A DNA stretch of 64,000 nucleotides from Melitaea cinxia. Taxonomy: Eukaryota > Arthropoda > Insecta > Lepidoptera > Nymphalidae. The notes beneath the pieces are model-generated. The model did not search any database, was not told where the DNA came from, and saw only the letters and a program-made list of their open reading frames with translations. Location: positions 6,778,272 to 6,842,271 of the forward strand of contig NC_059422.1 of assembly GCF_905220565.1 (NCBI RefSeq), in the 5' to 3' direction. Numbering within the stretch: the stretch's first letter is position 1; every line of letters begins with the position of its first letter. The translations under genes and the position numbers were made by a program. Positions 21,289 through 32,507 of the stretch are shown piece by piece.

Positions 21289-21426
21289 ACGCCGAGTTGC
21301 ACAAATAGAAATTAAAATTTAAGTAGTGATTAAACTAATTTAATCGCAAGAATTGTATGAAATTCTTGTGATTAAATTAGTTTAATCTCTACTTAAATTT
21401 TAATTTTGTTTCGTGCGACTCGGCGT
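21289..21426. mobile_element. Fold-back (MITE-like) element with 66-bp arms
   Basis: Arms 21289-21354 and 21361-21426 are reverse complements at about nine of ten positions, with a 6-bp loop GTATGA. Ends are ACGCCGAG / CTCGGCGT. Non-coding, no transposase. It sits directly against the broken end of a B copy. Confidence 0.85.
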
Positions 21427-22357
21427 AAGTCATATTTTTAATATTTAAAGATATACATAGTTTAAGATCAACAAAAAACACATATTTTATCTCAAGTGAC
21501 TTTATAAATATTGTTTATTTTTAGTTATCTTATTCAGTAGTGAATAAAACAGTATCATTATGAAATCATCGGTCAACCACTGAACAACAATAACAATACA
21601 ATTATAATACTAGGTACACAATAAACATTTTTATTGTATAGTAATTTTCTGAACGCAAGCTTAAAAATAATAAAATTCCGCTTCGGATACATAAAAAAAA
21701 AATATTTTGTCTATATCTATCTTTAAAAAATATATTATTTATGAAAAAAAAGGTAGAACGCATCTATTTACAATTTAAACGATTTTCATTTGAAAAATCT
21801 AAATTAGCAATTGTCATAATCTTTGACGAGAGTGAAAGGGATAGCTTATTACGATGGCAATATGTTAGGAAAAGACAGAAATATCTGATATAGTTGGACC
21901 ACCCAAGTTGATGCGGTATTCGTGTTCTTTGATAGCGCTTAGTTAGTCTTGATAGTTTTTTTCTCTTTCGCGATTTTTTTTTTCGATTTTGAATTTTTGA
22001 ATGTTCTAGGCTTTACATGTTTGGATTTAGAATTGTCATAGTTTATTGATAGTTGAATTTAGAATTTTGAAGGTTTTTCAAAAATTAGAACTTAGAATTT
22101 TATAGATTTTTCGATATATAAATTGCTTTTGGCAAAATAAGCTGTAAAAAATCATACAAAAGTCTAGCTTACCTTCTAAGATGCTATTATCATGACATTG
22201 ATTGAAATTTAAATTAATTTAGTATGTATATATCATTAATTAAATTAGTTTCGTGCTTATGTCAATTAAAAGCACAGTTTAAATCTAAAGAAAAACATAT
22301 TTATATTAAAACCTAAAAAAACATACATCCCTTAAGTAAACATAACTTTAAAAAAAA
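21427..22357. other. AT-rich stretch, nothing recognised
   Basis: No gene or family wording seen. Confidence 0.45.
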
Positions 22358-22535
22358 CGAGTGTTTTAGACCACACGACTGAAGTATAACTTACAAAACG
22401 TAACTCTCTCTCTTTCTATCTTCACTAACATAACTCCCTCTCAACTTCCGTTCACCTCACCCGATCACACTTTTCGTAACGCTCTAGTCATAAATTCACC
22501 AGCGTACTCCCCAAATCAAGCATGCGTAAAGAGGT
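22358..22535 (-). repeat. Repeat H, copy 2
   Basis: GTTTTAGACCACACGACTG at the left and CAAGCATGCGTAAAG at the right: H in reverse, nearly complete. Confidence 0.8.
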
Positions 22536-22854
22536 TTTACTTTAAAAATAAATACCAATAAAAATTTAAATAAATTGTTAAAGTATCAAAATCGTTCGCG
22601 AGTCGAGTATCAAAGCGACATATCGCGCTACACGACGGTAATAGTGGAGCAATACATTTTTTGATTCGATTGTACTCGCCTTACTGGGGACTCGGAAACA
22701 CACGGGGAACAGGCGTGAACGCAACGCACTATAATTTTTATTTAATAATAATAATAATAATAACTAAATATAAAATAATAATATAAAATATAAAATAATA
22801 ATATGAAATGATGAAAAAAATGATTAAAAGTGTGTGACAAAGAACTCACTTCAC

Positions 22855-23275
22855 TATCCTTTGCCAAAGAGGATTGGCAGAAACCGGTTGTACTGAGCAC
22901 CTATGACCGGGAGACCGTATGGATGGAGAAAGAACTGCACGAATGGTTTTACAAGGCCATCTACGCGCTTTACGTAGACAGTGAGGCCTGTTTGCAGTGG
23001 TTGTGATTCGGAGACCTTTTTGGTGAAAACGAAGGTACATCCCGAAGGATGGCATTCCTGACTTCGAGCCTGTCGTCATCTCAATGACTTACTCAGGCAT
23101 GTGCTTTCGGATTGTTCCGCACTTGCTAACACTGAGTACTTGCACAGACATCACCAAGTGGCCAAGATTTTTCCATCAAGAGCTTGCTTTAAGTACGGTT
23201 TCCAGCTTCCCAATATTCGTACGCGACGGAATCTGGCTTTATTGGGACCTGCCTGGATCTAGCGCTGTAAACATC
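22855..23275 (+). pseudogene. Degenerate LINE reverse-transcriptase C-terminal region
   Basis: One frame at 22855-22990 reads DRETVWMEKELHEWFYKAI then DSEACLQWL-stop-FGDLFGENEG. After a gap, 23128-23215 gives EYLHRHHQVAKIF, and with frame changes HQELAL and KYGF. These match the wording I know from C-terminal parts of insect LINE polymerases (HRHNQVAxxIHQxLALKYG). Stops, frameshifts and missing middle residues show it is dead. The open frames at 22846-23079 (-) and 23084-23398 (+) are not its reading frame. Confidence 0.55.
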
Positions 23276-23353
23276 CCTATCATAATATGTGCCGATAATT
23301 CAACAATTCCAACTTTATTATTCATATTGTATATAAATGTTTTGATTATTAAA

Positions 23354-23515
23354 ACCGACTTAAAAAAAGGTGCTCAATTCGACTGTAATGTGATGTGATC
23401 CCATTTAAATTTAAGCGATATCTGACAAGTAGTGTTTAAGTTCGATTAACTACGATTACGTTGTAATTGTTCACATTTTATTACTCGTCGATTTATATTG
23501 AAGTCAGTTATTTAT
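23354..23515 (+). repeat. Repeat G, both ends present, short middle
   Basis: AACCGACTTAAAAAAAGG at the left and ATATTGAAGTCAG at the right, with ATTACTCGTCGATTTA between. Internally deleted relative to other copies. Confidence 0.6.
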
Positions 23516-23770
23516 TTTAAACTAAACGCAATTATTGCTTACAACGTGAACGCCCACTTTATTCTCCCGTGTGTTCCCCCACTGTTAGCTTAACGCCTCG
23601 CCGTGGATAATCGTAGTATGATAATATGTCTGACTGATCAAGTGCTGCTTTGATTACCTCCGAAACAAGGTGGACAGACGGACGGACAATGTTTGCATAC
23701 ACACGAACATGTTATTAGCGGTAGTTTGTGAATGGCTTGTTTTGAAAGGTAAGGTGGTGGAGTAGGTTAT

Positions 23771-23975
23771 GAGGAAATTTCCTGCTCAAAATCTGGAGCA
23801 GCCCAACTGGGGAAGTACCTCGACCTTACAAAAGATCACAGCTAAATAATACTGCTTTCACGCAGTGTTGTGTTCCTGTGGTGAGTAAGGTAGAGAGCTC
23901 CTGGAAAGGGTGTGGGGGGGGGTAAGGTGGGCAATGAGATTGCGATGCTTCTGGTGTTGCAGATGACTGCTCTTC
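23771..23975 (+). mobile_element. Repeat B, 3' end altered
   Basis: GAGGAAATTTCCTGCTC, CTGGGGAAGTACCTCGACC, CACGCAGTGTTGTGTTCC. After GTGTTGCAG the usual GCGTCTATAAGC is replaced. Confidence 0.78.
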
Positions 23976-24175
23976 CGCTTGTTTCTTTATGATTTTTTTC
24001 AAGATTCTTCCTGTATGAAAACTAGGTTTAACTTAGTAAGTACTGCAGTCAGTTCCAGTACCAGATTTTCAGTCAGACCAACGACTGTAAACGTCATTTT
24101 ATTATTTGAAGTATATAACTTTTACAATATAGTTAAATAAGGAAATAAATATATATAAATATATACTATATAAAT

Positions 24176-24272
24176 ATTTATATTACACCCAAACTCGGGG
24201 TAGGAATCGAACCCACAACCCTCGGAGCAAAAAGTAGGGTCACAACAAACAGCGCCAACGGGCTAGTCAATA
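24176..24272 (-). mobile_element. tRNA-like SINE head
   Basis: Reversed: TAGCCCGTTGGCGCTGTTTG (A box-like), then GTTGTGGGTTCGATTCCTAC (B box). Followed by an AT-rich tail. Not continued by C sequence. Confidence 0.55.
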
Positions 24273-24620
24273 GTTATGGGTACTTATAATGAATATTGGC
24301 TAAAAATAAAAGTGATTAGTAAAATTTTTTTAGAGCTTAGGTAGCTGTTTATTTTTGTTAATTTTATCTGTTAACTTTGTCGATATACTTTTTAAATTAT
24401 TTCAATAATTTATTCAATTCTAAACACTGAAAATAACAAAAAAATCTTTTGAAAGTTCTGTGATTGATGCTGAAATAAAAACTAAACTCCTCTTCCATTT
24501 TTGTCAGTCTGTCTGTACCTTGACAGCAGCACATCGAAACTACCGAATAGATTTAAATGAAAAACTTTATGATTAATATTAAAAACAGAATACTGAACGT
24601 AATTTTCTATAATTATTCTT
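24273..24620. other. AT-rich stretch with worn D wording
   Basis: CAGTCTGTCTGTACC and ATCGAAACTACCGAATAGAT at 24505-24552 look like a D fragment. Nothing else. Confidence 0.4.
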
Positions 24621-24624
24621 TTAA

Positions 24625-24905
24625 TCTATAAAAATCAAAAAGTGCGTGTGTGTACTTATGTACGCACGTAAGAAGCTACGCTAACTTCTTCGTTGACTAG
24701 CTAACTTCAGGGTGTCGGTTTTTTTCTGACGGTATGTGAGTGCATCATAATTTTTTTCTTTCATTATTTTTCCCTGATGCTCCACAAGAAGTATAACTTC
24801 AAAAATGTAATTCCGAAATGTATGTACGCGCGTAACTTCCAAACGTCTGCACCGAATTTAATAACCTTTTCTTACGCGTTTGTCAATGTCAGGTTTAAAG
24901 ACAGA
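24625..24905 (+). repeat. Repeat F, copy 2
   Basis: GTGCGTGTGTGTACTTATGT, TACGCACGTAAGAAGC and AACTTCAGGGTGTCGG, then CGTAACTTCCAAACGTCTGC. Confidence 0.65.
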
Positions 24906-25090
24906 AAATTAAAATCTAGGTTATTAAGTTATAAATAAATCATGTGTCTGTCCTAGTGTAATTAGTTTGTAATAGTTTAGTTACTAACAGCTGTAGTCTT
25001 AGTTTAACATTAAATGTTTGTGTTGTTTTAGGTTATGGTGTAACAATGAAAGTCTGACTATTTCGCCTGTTTTCAAAATTAAATAGAGAC

Positions 25091-25351
25091 TGTTATCTCT
25101 ACTGCCTAAGCCGACCGATGGCGGGATAACCATCCAACTGCTGGCTTTGAAATACACAGGCCGAAAACGGGCAGCAGCGTCTTCGGTGCGACAAAGCCAG
25201 TACTGCGGTCACCAACCCGCCTGCCCAGCGTGGTGACTATGGGCAAAACACATGAGTTCACGTTATTTTTGGCGTAAACTTGTGGAGGCCTATGTCCAGC
25301 AGTGGACTGTACAGGCTGTAATGATGATGATGATGATGTTATCTCTACTGC
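25091..25351. repeat. 15-bp target-site duplication around repeat A
   Basis: TGTTATCTCTACTGC at 25091-25105 and 25337-25351 flanks the A copy exactly. Confidence 0.92.
25106..25336 (+). mobile_element. Repeat A, 5'-truncated, with (ATG)n tail
   Basis: Begins inside the element at AGCCGACCGATGGCGG and ends GGCTGTAATGATGATGATGA. Truncated 5' end, microsatellite 3' tail and clean duplication. The overlapping open frames on both strands run through it and are not genes. Confidence 0.9.
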
Positions 25352-25650
25352 ACCGACCAATTAATCTCCTTCGTGTGTTCTCCACTCTACGTGACATTGG
25401 TGGAATCAACCGTGCTACTTTGGCACAACTGAAAGCCATTAAACCAATCAATCAAAATCTAGGTTATGGACTAGCCAAGAAATACCCACTATTTCAATGG
25501 TCTTAGAACCCTATTGAGGTTGTTACCTCGACCTCAGAAAAATCCCCTTCTATCTTCTCCATTACACGTGAAATTGTAATTCGATTGCAGTTTTGGCGCT
25601 ATTGGTAACCTTTAATCTAAATCAATAAACTAACGGAAATACAATTTAAA

Positions 25651-25822
25651 AAACCAATGTGCTTTAGACCACATGACTGAAGTTAACTCTCTTTCTTTCT
25701 TTCTTCACTAACTTATATTCTCCCTCTAAACTTCCGTTCGCCTAAACCGATCACACTTTTTGTAACGCTCTCGTCACGCATTCACCAGGTTACTCCCCAA
25801 GTCAAGCATGCGTAAGGAAGAT
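25651..25822 (-). repeat. Repeat H, copy 3
   Basis: GTGCTTTAGACCACATGACTG through CTCGTCACGCATTCACCAGG to CAAGCATGCGTAAGG. Confidence 0.8.
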
Positions 25823-25937
25823 TTACTTCAAAGATAAAATCGACCGAAAAATGTCCGTACAAAGTTCGCCAGGTATGTTTGTATGTACACAAATAAACAT
25901 TTATAATTTCAGTTTACTTTCGATTACGTATTGCTGT

Positions 25938-26262
25938 GTGGTTACGGCAATGAAGAATATAACCACCCCCTCTCTTCCCGTGGCTGTCGTAAGAGGCGAC
26001 TATGGGATAACACAATTTCACTACAACCTTGGAACTCAAAAAGCCGACCGGTGGCGGGATAAGCATCCAACTATTGGCTTTGAAATACACAGGCCGAAGA
26101 CGGGCAGCAGCGTCTTCGGTGCAAAAAGCCAGCCCTGCGGTCACCAACCCGCCTGCCCAGCGTGGTTACTATAGGCAAAACACATGACTTCACGCCATTT
26201 TTGGCGCGAACTTGTGGAGGCTTATGTCCAGCAGTGGACTGTGATAGGCTGAAATCATGATG
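25938..26262 (+). mobile_element. Repeat A, full length
   Basis: GCTGTGTGGTTACGGCAATG to GTGATAGGCTGAAATCATGA, followed by a (TTTA)n run at 26263-26308. Open frames in both directions across it are incidental. Confidence 0.85.
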
Positions 26263-26449
26263 ATTATTATTTATTTATTTATTTATTTATTTATGTATTT
26301 ATTTATTCCATCCTACATCTAACATTACAGGATATTATCCTAATGCGTTAGTGTCGTTGTCGTATTATGTTATATTAAGTAATATATAAAATTATATTGT
26401 TCTTAGTAAATTAATTTTATTATAGTTAAAAGTAAAGTGTACTAACTCA

Positions 26450-26513
26450 AAGTGTAGCTTCTGCAGAGAAGAATCGGCAAGAAACTTCACAGTTAATATT
26501 TTAAAACTGTTTT
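26450..26513 (-). mobile_element. Repeat I, internal fragment
   Basis: GTAGCTTCTGCAGAGAAGAA and AAACTTCACAGTTA match the I element in reverse. It adjoins a G copy. Confidence 0.55.
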
Positions 26514-26770
26514 TAGCCGACTTCAAAAAAGGAGGAGTTTGACCGTGTATATACATATTTATGTATATTCGGGGATAACTTCGTCGTTTATGAACCGATT
26601 TTGATAATTCTTTTTTTGTTGGAAACGAGATATCCTAGGGGTGGTACCATGATAAGGAAACCAGGATCTGATGATGAGGTCTTACTGAAATCGAAGGGAG
26701 CCCTCGAAAATCGTAGTGATGACTAGTGAGTTTGTTATTTTTTTTTCGTTTGCGAGCAAACACAATTATT
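26514..26770 (+). repeat. Repeat G, internally deleted
   Basis: AGCCGACTTCAAAAAAGGAG, GGGGATAACTTCGTCGTTTA, GGTACCATGATAAGGAAACC, ending CGTTTGCGAGCAAACACAAT. The GAAGTCGG part of the right end is missing. Confidence 0.8.
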
Positions 26771-26853
26771 TATTTGTTTTTTTATAAATAAATAAAATAA
26801 ATAAAATTTGTTATTAATTTAGTAATAATATCTTACATTACTTAATAATCGAT

Positions 26854-27180
26854 GCTGTGTGGCTACGGCACTAAAGAATTTAGCCACCCCATCTCTTCCC
26901 ATGGGTGTCGTAAGAGGCGACTAAGGGATAACAAGGTTCCACAACCACCTTGGAACTTAAGAAGCCGACCGATGGCGGGATAACCATCCAACTGCTGGCT
27001 TTGAAACACACAGGCTGAAGACGGGCAGCAGCGTCTTCGGTGCGACAAAGCCAGTACTGCGGTCACCAACCCGCCTGCCCAGCATGGTGACTATGGGCAA
27101 AACACATAAGTTCACGTTATTTTTGGCGTAAACTTGTGGAGGCCTATGTCCAGCAGTGGACTGTATAGGCTGTAGTGATG
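26854..27180 (+). mobile_element. Repeat A, full length
   Basis: GCTGTGTGGCTACGGCACTA to CTGTATAGGCTGTAGTGATG. ATCTTACAT follows at 27181-27189 and also occurs at 26830-26838, 15 bp before the element start. Confidence 0.87.
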
Positions 27181-27189
27181 ATCTTACAT

Positions 27190-28358
27190 AAAAATATGCA
27201 AAATACATAAAATTCTATTGACTATGTCGGTCGGTTTCGCTATCCGGTGGATATTCTAATTTGTGATTTAATATAATACAATTAATATCCTTAAAAAATA
27301 CTTGTATTATATTTAAAAAAAACATTCAACAAAAAAATCTAAATTAATTACGAGATATAATTTCAATGTGAATATCAACTAGAAATCAACGCAGACGAAG
27401 CCGCGGGTGAGAATCATTATGTAAATAAAATGTCACTTTGACAATATCATATCATGTCATAAAATAAATTGAGTATTGAATATAATGCAAGCATCGCCCG
27501 GTCGCGTCATTAGTGGTATTACTGACTGAAGTAGGTATAATATGGATAAGACTATCATATTATTTATTATTTTAATTTTTTACTTTCTGATACAACAGAA
27601 AAGTCATTTTGCATCAACATACTCTTAAACAATGTGTACGAAGTAAGGTGGACACACTGATTAATTACAATGTAAGATAATAATTAACACAAGGTAGTTA
27701 TTAGTTAACGGAAAGGGGGTCAAGACTAACTTTTTACCATTCGATGGATTAACCGCGCGGGTGTCGATTCCATCGAGTGGCAGAGGGAAAAACTCAGAGC
27801 AGTTAGGACTTGCGACCTAGGTGTAGGTTTAAGGAGGCACACTATGAGGTGTACATCAACGCTCACCTTGAGTGCTCGAGTTGTCCGCTCTACCTCGCTA
27901 AATTATAGATCGTAATATAATAATATGTAACAATTAATTCGTTTGGACAAATTAATTATTGAAAGAGTCTAGGTTAAGCTACTAGCAGGATACAAGAAAT
28001 CCACCGTGCCAAGCTAGAGCCAGCTCTGCCTTAGCCGCGGTTGCTTCGGACGTTTTATACACGTCCGAATGACTCGAGTAATAGAATGAGTGAGGGTAGG
28101 TGAATATCGAACGATATGCTAAGTGGTGCGTCTGTTGTTTGTAAATCTCTTGCTAATTTGCCTACGACAGCACAGGTGCCGACATATACATGGCTTCTTT
28201 CTCCGTGTAGGTGTTTACGAACCTACAAACGAGTAAAGACGGAATATCGTATGAATACAGTTTAAATCGTTACGTTTTCGTTCGAAATTTTTCAACTACC
28301 CGCCCAAGTTTTTCTTAATTTTTCTTTGCATACCAATAACCAATATATTAAACAGATA
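27190..28358. other. No gene; one GC-richer unexplained patch
   Basis: CGCAGACGAAGCCGCGGGTG at 27391-27410 is a worn D end. At 27715-27905 a GC-richer patch has GCGCGGGTGTCGATTCC and TCGAGTTGTCCGCTCTACC, faintly tRNA-like on the minus strand. A weak C-like scrap lies at 28170-28215. Confidence 0.4.
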
Positions 28359-28778
28359 GGAACGAAGTTCCTTCGGATAGTATAGAAGCAGAACAATTTG
28401 AAAAAAAATGTTGAATTTTATATATATTTTCTAGTTCTTGATTTTTTTTTTTTTTGTTGATTGGTTTTTAATTAAGTATATAAAAGTATTTAGGAAATTT
28501 ATTTTAGAAAATAACAAATACCGTAAAATAAAATAAATCAAACAAAATAATAATAATAATAATAATTCAAACTATTAAGTGAAATAAAAAAACATATGGC
28601 TTTATTTATTTTTGTCGACAGTATAAAATTACATAAATGATTTTAAAAAAAGTTTACTAGTAATATTTTAGTTTTACAAACGTCATATTATACAGTCGTG
28701 TGACTAATATTACGTCACTTCCGTTATATATCTTTCTTACGGTTTTAGTATCCTGCCTGCCGTAAGGAACTTTGTTCC
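28359..28778. mobile_element. Non-autonomous element with ~19-bp terminal inverted repeats
   Basis: Left end GGAACGAAGTTCCTTCGG, right end (reversed) GGAACAAAGTTCCTTACGG. 420 bp, AT-rich, non-coding inside. A DNA transposon derivative is the simplest reading. No target duplication was found. Confidence 0.5.
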
Positions 28779-28894
28779 AAAAAGTTAACGGAAACCTCGG
28801 CTAGAATCGGTCTAATTGTTCTCGAATTTTGAGCATATAATTCAGCGATATATTTTCTTACATATACTATGTTTATTACATAATTATCCTATAT

Positions 28895-29010
28895 ACGTCC
28901 CACCGTTTGGCATATAATCTGATACAGGAGAAGGGTTGGAGATTAATTCACTACGCTCCTATATTGTGGTATGGCGAATAATTTTCTTATCATGAGTAAG
29001 GATCACAATC
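28895..29010 (-). mobile_element. SINE C, diverged fragment
   Basis: TTTGGCATATAATC, GGAGAAGGGTTGGAGATTAA and ATCATGAGTAAGGATCACAA follow the C order in reverse with many changes. Confidence 0.45.
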
Positions 29011-29073
29011 AAATGTTAGTATTTAAACTTGTAATTCTAACAATTATTAAAATATTGGATTTTATATTGATAT

Positions 29074-29255
29074 TTGAAGATCAAAACTAAATAATACTGC
29101 TTTCAAGCAGTGTTGTCCTGTTGGTGAGTAAGGTGACTAGAGCTTCTATGAAGGTTTGGGGGTAGGGTCGACAACGTGCTTGCGATGCTTCAAGCGTTAC
29201 AAGCTACGGTATTCGCTTACCATCAAGTAAGCCGTTTTTTTTACGACCTATTGCT
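29074..29255 (+). mobile_element. Repeat B, 5'-truncated
   Basis: GAAGATCAAAACTAAATAAT to ACGACCTATT. Missing the first 60-80 bp. Confidence 0.75.
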
Positions 29256-29696
29256 ATAAAAAATAACCAAATAAAATAATTTTAGTAATATCCACCCGAT
29301 TCTGTCGTATGCTTCGTGTGTGGTCCAGCTCTTGCAGAGTTGTGCTTTCGTTTCGAACTAAACTTATTATATTGTAAAGCTTTACATATAAGTCATATCA
29401 TTTCTTTGATAATTAATTATTTATTAACATTTAATAAATCGTTATTTACTGCGCTCCAATTTAAATATTAATTATGAATAAAATTCAAATAAATGTACTC
29501 CTAATATATAACAGATGTTTAAAAAAGAAAATATATAGTTTTAATTTGTGTAAGAAAATAGATATTCTAACTAATTCATATTTTAAAAATTACTTATATA
29601 GCGATTTTAATGAAACTACTGGACGCTCAGTGGTCGAAACTCAACCATAATTAATTTAAATTATAAGTTTGAACACTAAACAAAAGAGTAATATAT

Positions 29697-29741
<45 letters not shown>

Positions 29742-29828
29742 CGTGTGTGTGCGTGTGTGTATTCATGTGTGTGTGTGTTTCAACATGGTAGTGTATGTAA
29801 TGTTTTTTATTTATTGATTGTACTGTAA
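29256..29828. other. AT-rich stretch with simple repeats
   Basis: (TA)n at 29700-29738 followed by (GTGTGC)n to 29780. The open frame here reads through these and is not a gene. Confidence 0.55.
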
Positions 29829-30098
29829 CTGAGGTAGGGCACAGCAGGAATTTCCTGCTCAAAATATGGAGCAGCCCGACTGGGGTAGTACCTCGACCTT
29901 ACAGAAGATCACAGCTAAATAATACTGTTTTCAAGCAGTATTGTGTTCCTGTTGGTGAGTAAGGTGACCAGAGCTCCTGGGGGGATTGGGGATTGGGTCG
30001 GCAACGCGCTTGCGATGCTTCTGGTGCAGGCGTCTATAAGCTACGGTAATCGCTTACCATCAGGTGAGCCGTACGCTTGTTTGCCGACCTAGTAACAT
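29829..30098 (+). mobile_element. Repeat B, full length
   Basis: Best B copy in the window: CTGAGGTAGGGCACAGCAGG, then CTGGGGTAGTACCTCGACC, CAAGCAGTATTGTGTTCC, ending GCCGACCTAGTAACATAAAA with an A run. The tail polarity supports retroposition, but no reverse-transcriptase frame or pol III head is seen. Confidence 0.85.
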
Positions 30099-31472
30099 AA
30101 AAAAAAAATATGCATAATTAAAAAGAAATATTAAGTATTCTGCACTCCTTCGCTATATAAACTATAAGTGAGCGAAAATTCATACTCCTCCGTCCGCGCA
30201 ATTTCACGTAAAAAGAGGTACAAAGTTTTTGCTTCACGTATTAATATATAAATAGTTATTTTTTAAATTTATTTTCTTTTTTACGAATCGTTAAAAAAAT
30301 TCGTGGATTTATTATTAAAAAAAAAAAAATATTGGATAGAAACAATGACGGGCCAACTAAAATGATTATTTTATTTTATTATCATCTTACTAACGATAAC
30401 TGACATAGATTATAAGTAAATATTATTACTAACACACTAATACACTATGAATGTTCACGTCTGAAATAAACGCCCATTATTATTATTATTAATTTTTTTT
30501 TATTTAGTTTAAAGTATATTTGTCTTGCAAAATTTATATTATTAGCGCATTATTATACTCTACTTATTATTTTTCAACAGAGATTGAGGCTTTATTTACG
30601 TAACAATTAACCGACTTCCAAAAAAAGAGAAGGTTCTCAATTCGATTGTATTTTTTTTTTTTTTTACTTAAAGCTTGTTATAAAATAATATTATCAACAT
30701 AATTCAGGCTTACAGTAAAGTATGCTTTTTATTAAAAATAAAATTTTCGTTACGATTTCGTTAATCGGTAATTTATTATTGTTTTCAATGTTTACATAAC
30801 AAAATAAAACTTTAATTGATTAACTCTACAATGTTTATAATTATAGAAAATTACAACATGACATCAAAATATTTAAGAATACCGCGTCTGTGTGTATGTG
30901 CAATCAATTCGAAGAATAATTGAGGAGGGCGATAGGCCGTTAGACCTCGTACTGTAACTCATAGGAACCTAACTGTGAAAAAAGGTAAAATTATATCTGT
31001 AGTTCCCAATATTATTGTAACAGACAAACATACATTTTTTTTGAACAGCTGTATATCATCTTTTCCTACAACAGTCTGTATAAAACCTAAAAGTTCTAAT
31101 AAAACAATTAAACACTTAAAAAGCTCGCATTCTGAAGCACTTAGGAGGTAATAATTGCTAAACTAAAAATGATACAGTTTACTCATTAGCACGCGTCGAG
31201 TTTCCCGATCAAACATTACTTCCGATGATCGGTCATGAATGCTGTACCAATATTGATGTGTTCATAACGTTTTAACGTCTCCTGTTTGGAGAAATGATGT
31301 TCTTGTTTTAGTTTTTTTTTTGTATGTTTGGTAGTTAAGGAGTTATGTTGTAATGAGATAGACACACACATCGGTCACGATGTTTTGATACGTTTAGGGC
31401 GAAGTGCGGTGTTTTTAAAGGCTTTTTATCAGTAAGTTAATAATTTTATATTTTACTTTTTTTATTGTATTT
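30099..31472. other. AT-rich stretch, no gene
   Basis: Holds only a G terminal scrap at 30608-30662 (AACCGACTTCCAAAAAAAG). The rest is unexplained. Confidence 0.45.
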
Positions 31473-31530
31473 GATATTCAGTCTGTATACGTCCAACAGC
31501 TGGGCATAAGCCTCTTCTTAATATTTGAGC
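31473..31530 (-). mobile_element. C or A tail scrap
   Basis: CAGTCTGTATACGTCC, GGGCATAAGCCTCTTC: the shared A/C tail in reverse, very short. Confidence 0.4.
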
Positions 31531-31613
31531 TTTAGTTGTTTACCCTAGCAGCAGACTGCTGTGTGTGTGTAAAAAATATATTTATATAGATAAATAGATA
31601 CATATTTATACTT

Positions 31614-31833
31614 AGATAGGGCACAGTGGGCCTTACAGAAGATCACAGATAAATAATACTGCTTTCAAGCAGTGTTGTGTTCCTGTGTGAGCAAGGTTGA
31701 GGTTGAAAGCTCCAAGGGGATTGGGGATAAGGTCGACAACGCGCTTGTAATGCTTCTGATATTGCAGACATCTATACGCTACGGTCATCGCTTACCATCA
31801 GGTGAGCCGTACGCTTGTTTGCCGACTTAGTTT
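31614..31833 (+). mobile_element. Repeat B, internally shortened
   Basis: GGGCACAGTGGGCCTTACAG skips the usual CTGCTCAAAATCTGGAGC stretch, then continues to GTTTGCCGACTTAG. Confidence 0.78.
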
Positions 31834-32507
31834 TTTTAAACAAGAGTTTTTATTTCATTAAGAGTTATAGAGATTCCTAAAATATTTTCATTCGAAATAT
31901 CTCCAACGTGTGCGGAATTAATTGAACCTGTAACAGTTTTATCATTAGTAGATGCTGTACAGTATTACATTTATTACTTTAATTTTAGCTACTTTAACAC
32001 GTATGTAATTACAATTTAAAAGCACATTTAAATGTTGCTGATAGACTTTTAGATAGTTATTTGACATAACGATATCTAACATATAAGAGTATGTTTTTTA
32101 AACTCCACATCTTCTATCAGATACGTGTATTATATTATTATCCGTGCCTGCCAATAAAGATATGTAGTCTATCATCAACTTATGGTCTAGATAAATTTAT
32201 CAGCAACATCAGAAATTGGCTCAAAATAACATGAACTTGCGTACAGATGTAAATAGTCGGCACTATTTTTGAAACGTATAATAAATAACGAACGTCAAAA
32301 TAAATCATACCAACGTTATAACTCATACGCGTGTAGTGATTTAACTGTTCACTACTCGGAATCGAACCTGGGACTAATTGTTCAAAGACTTTTAGCATTT
32401 GATCTATTCTGGTTTTTGAATATTTTGGATTTTTTTCTTTCGGCTCAATTCTAGAAGAATTGAACCTTATGTTGTAAAAAGGGGTTGTACCGCAATTTAA
32501 CTGCGGA
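31834..32507. other. No gene; box B-like motif at 32350
   Basis: CGGAATCGAACCTGGGAC (about 32349-32366) is a reversed box B without a convincing head. Overlapping open frames on both strands carry no recognisable domain. Confidence 0.4.

Noticed and set aside
23084..23398. 104-residue frame (+) beside the LINE fragment
   Set aside because: It is not the frame that carries the LINE wording (HRHHQVAKIF); the overlap is incidental.
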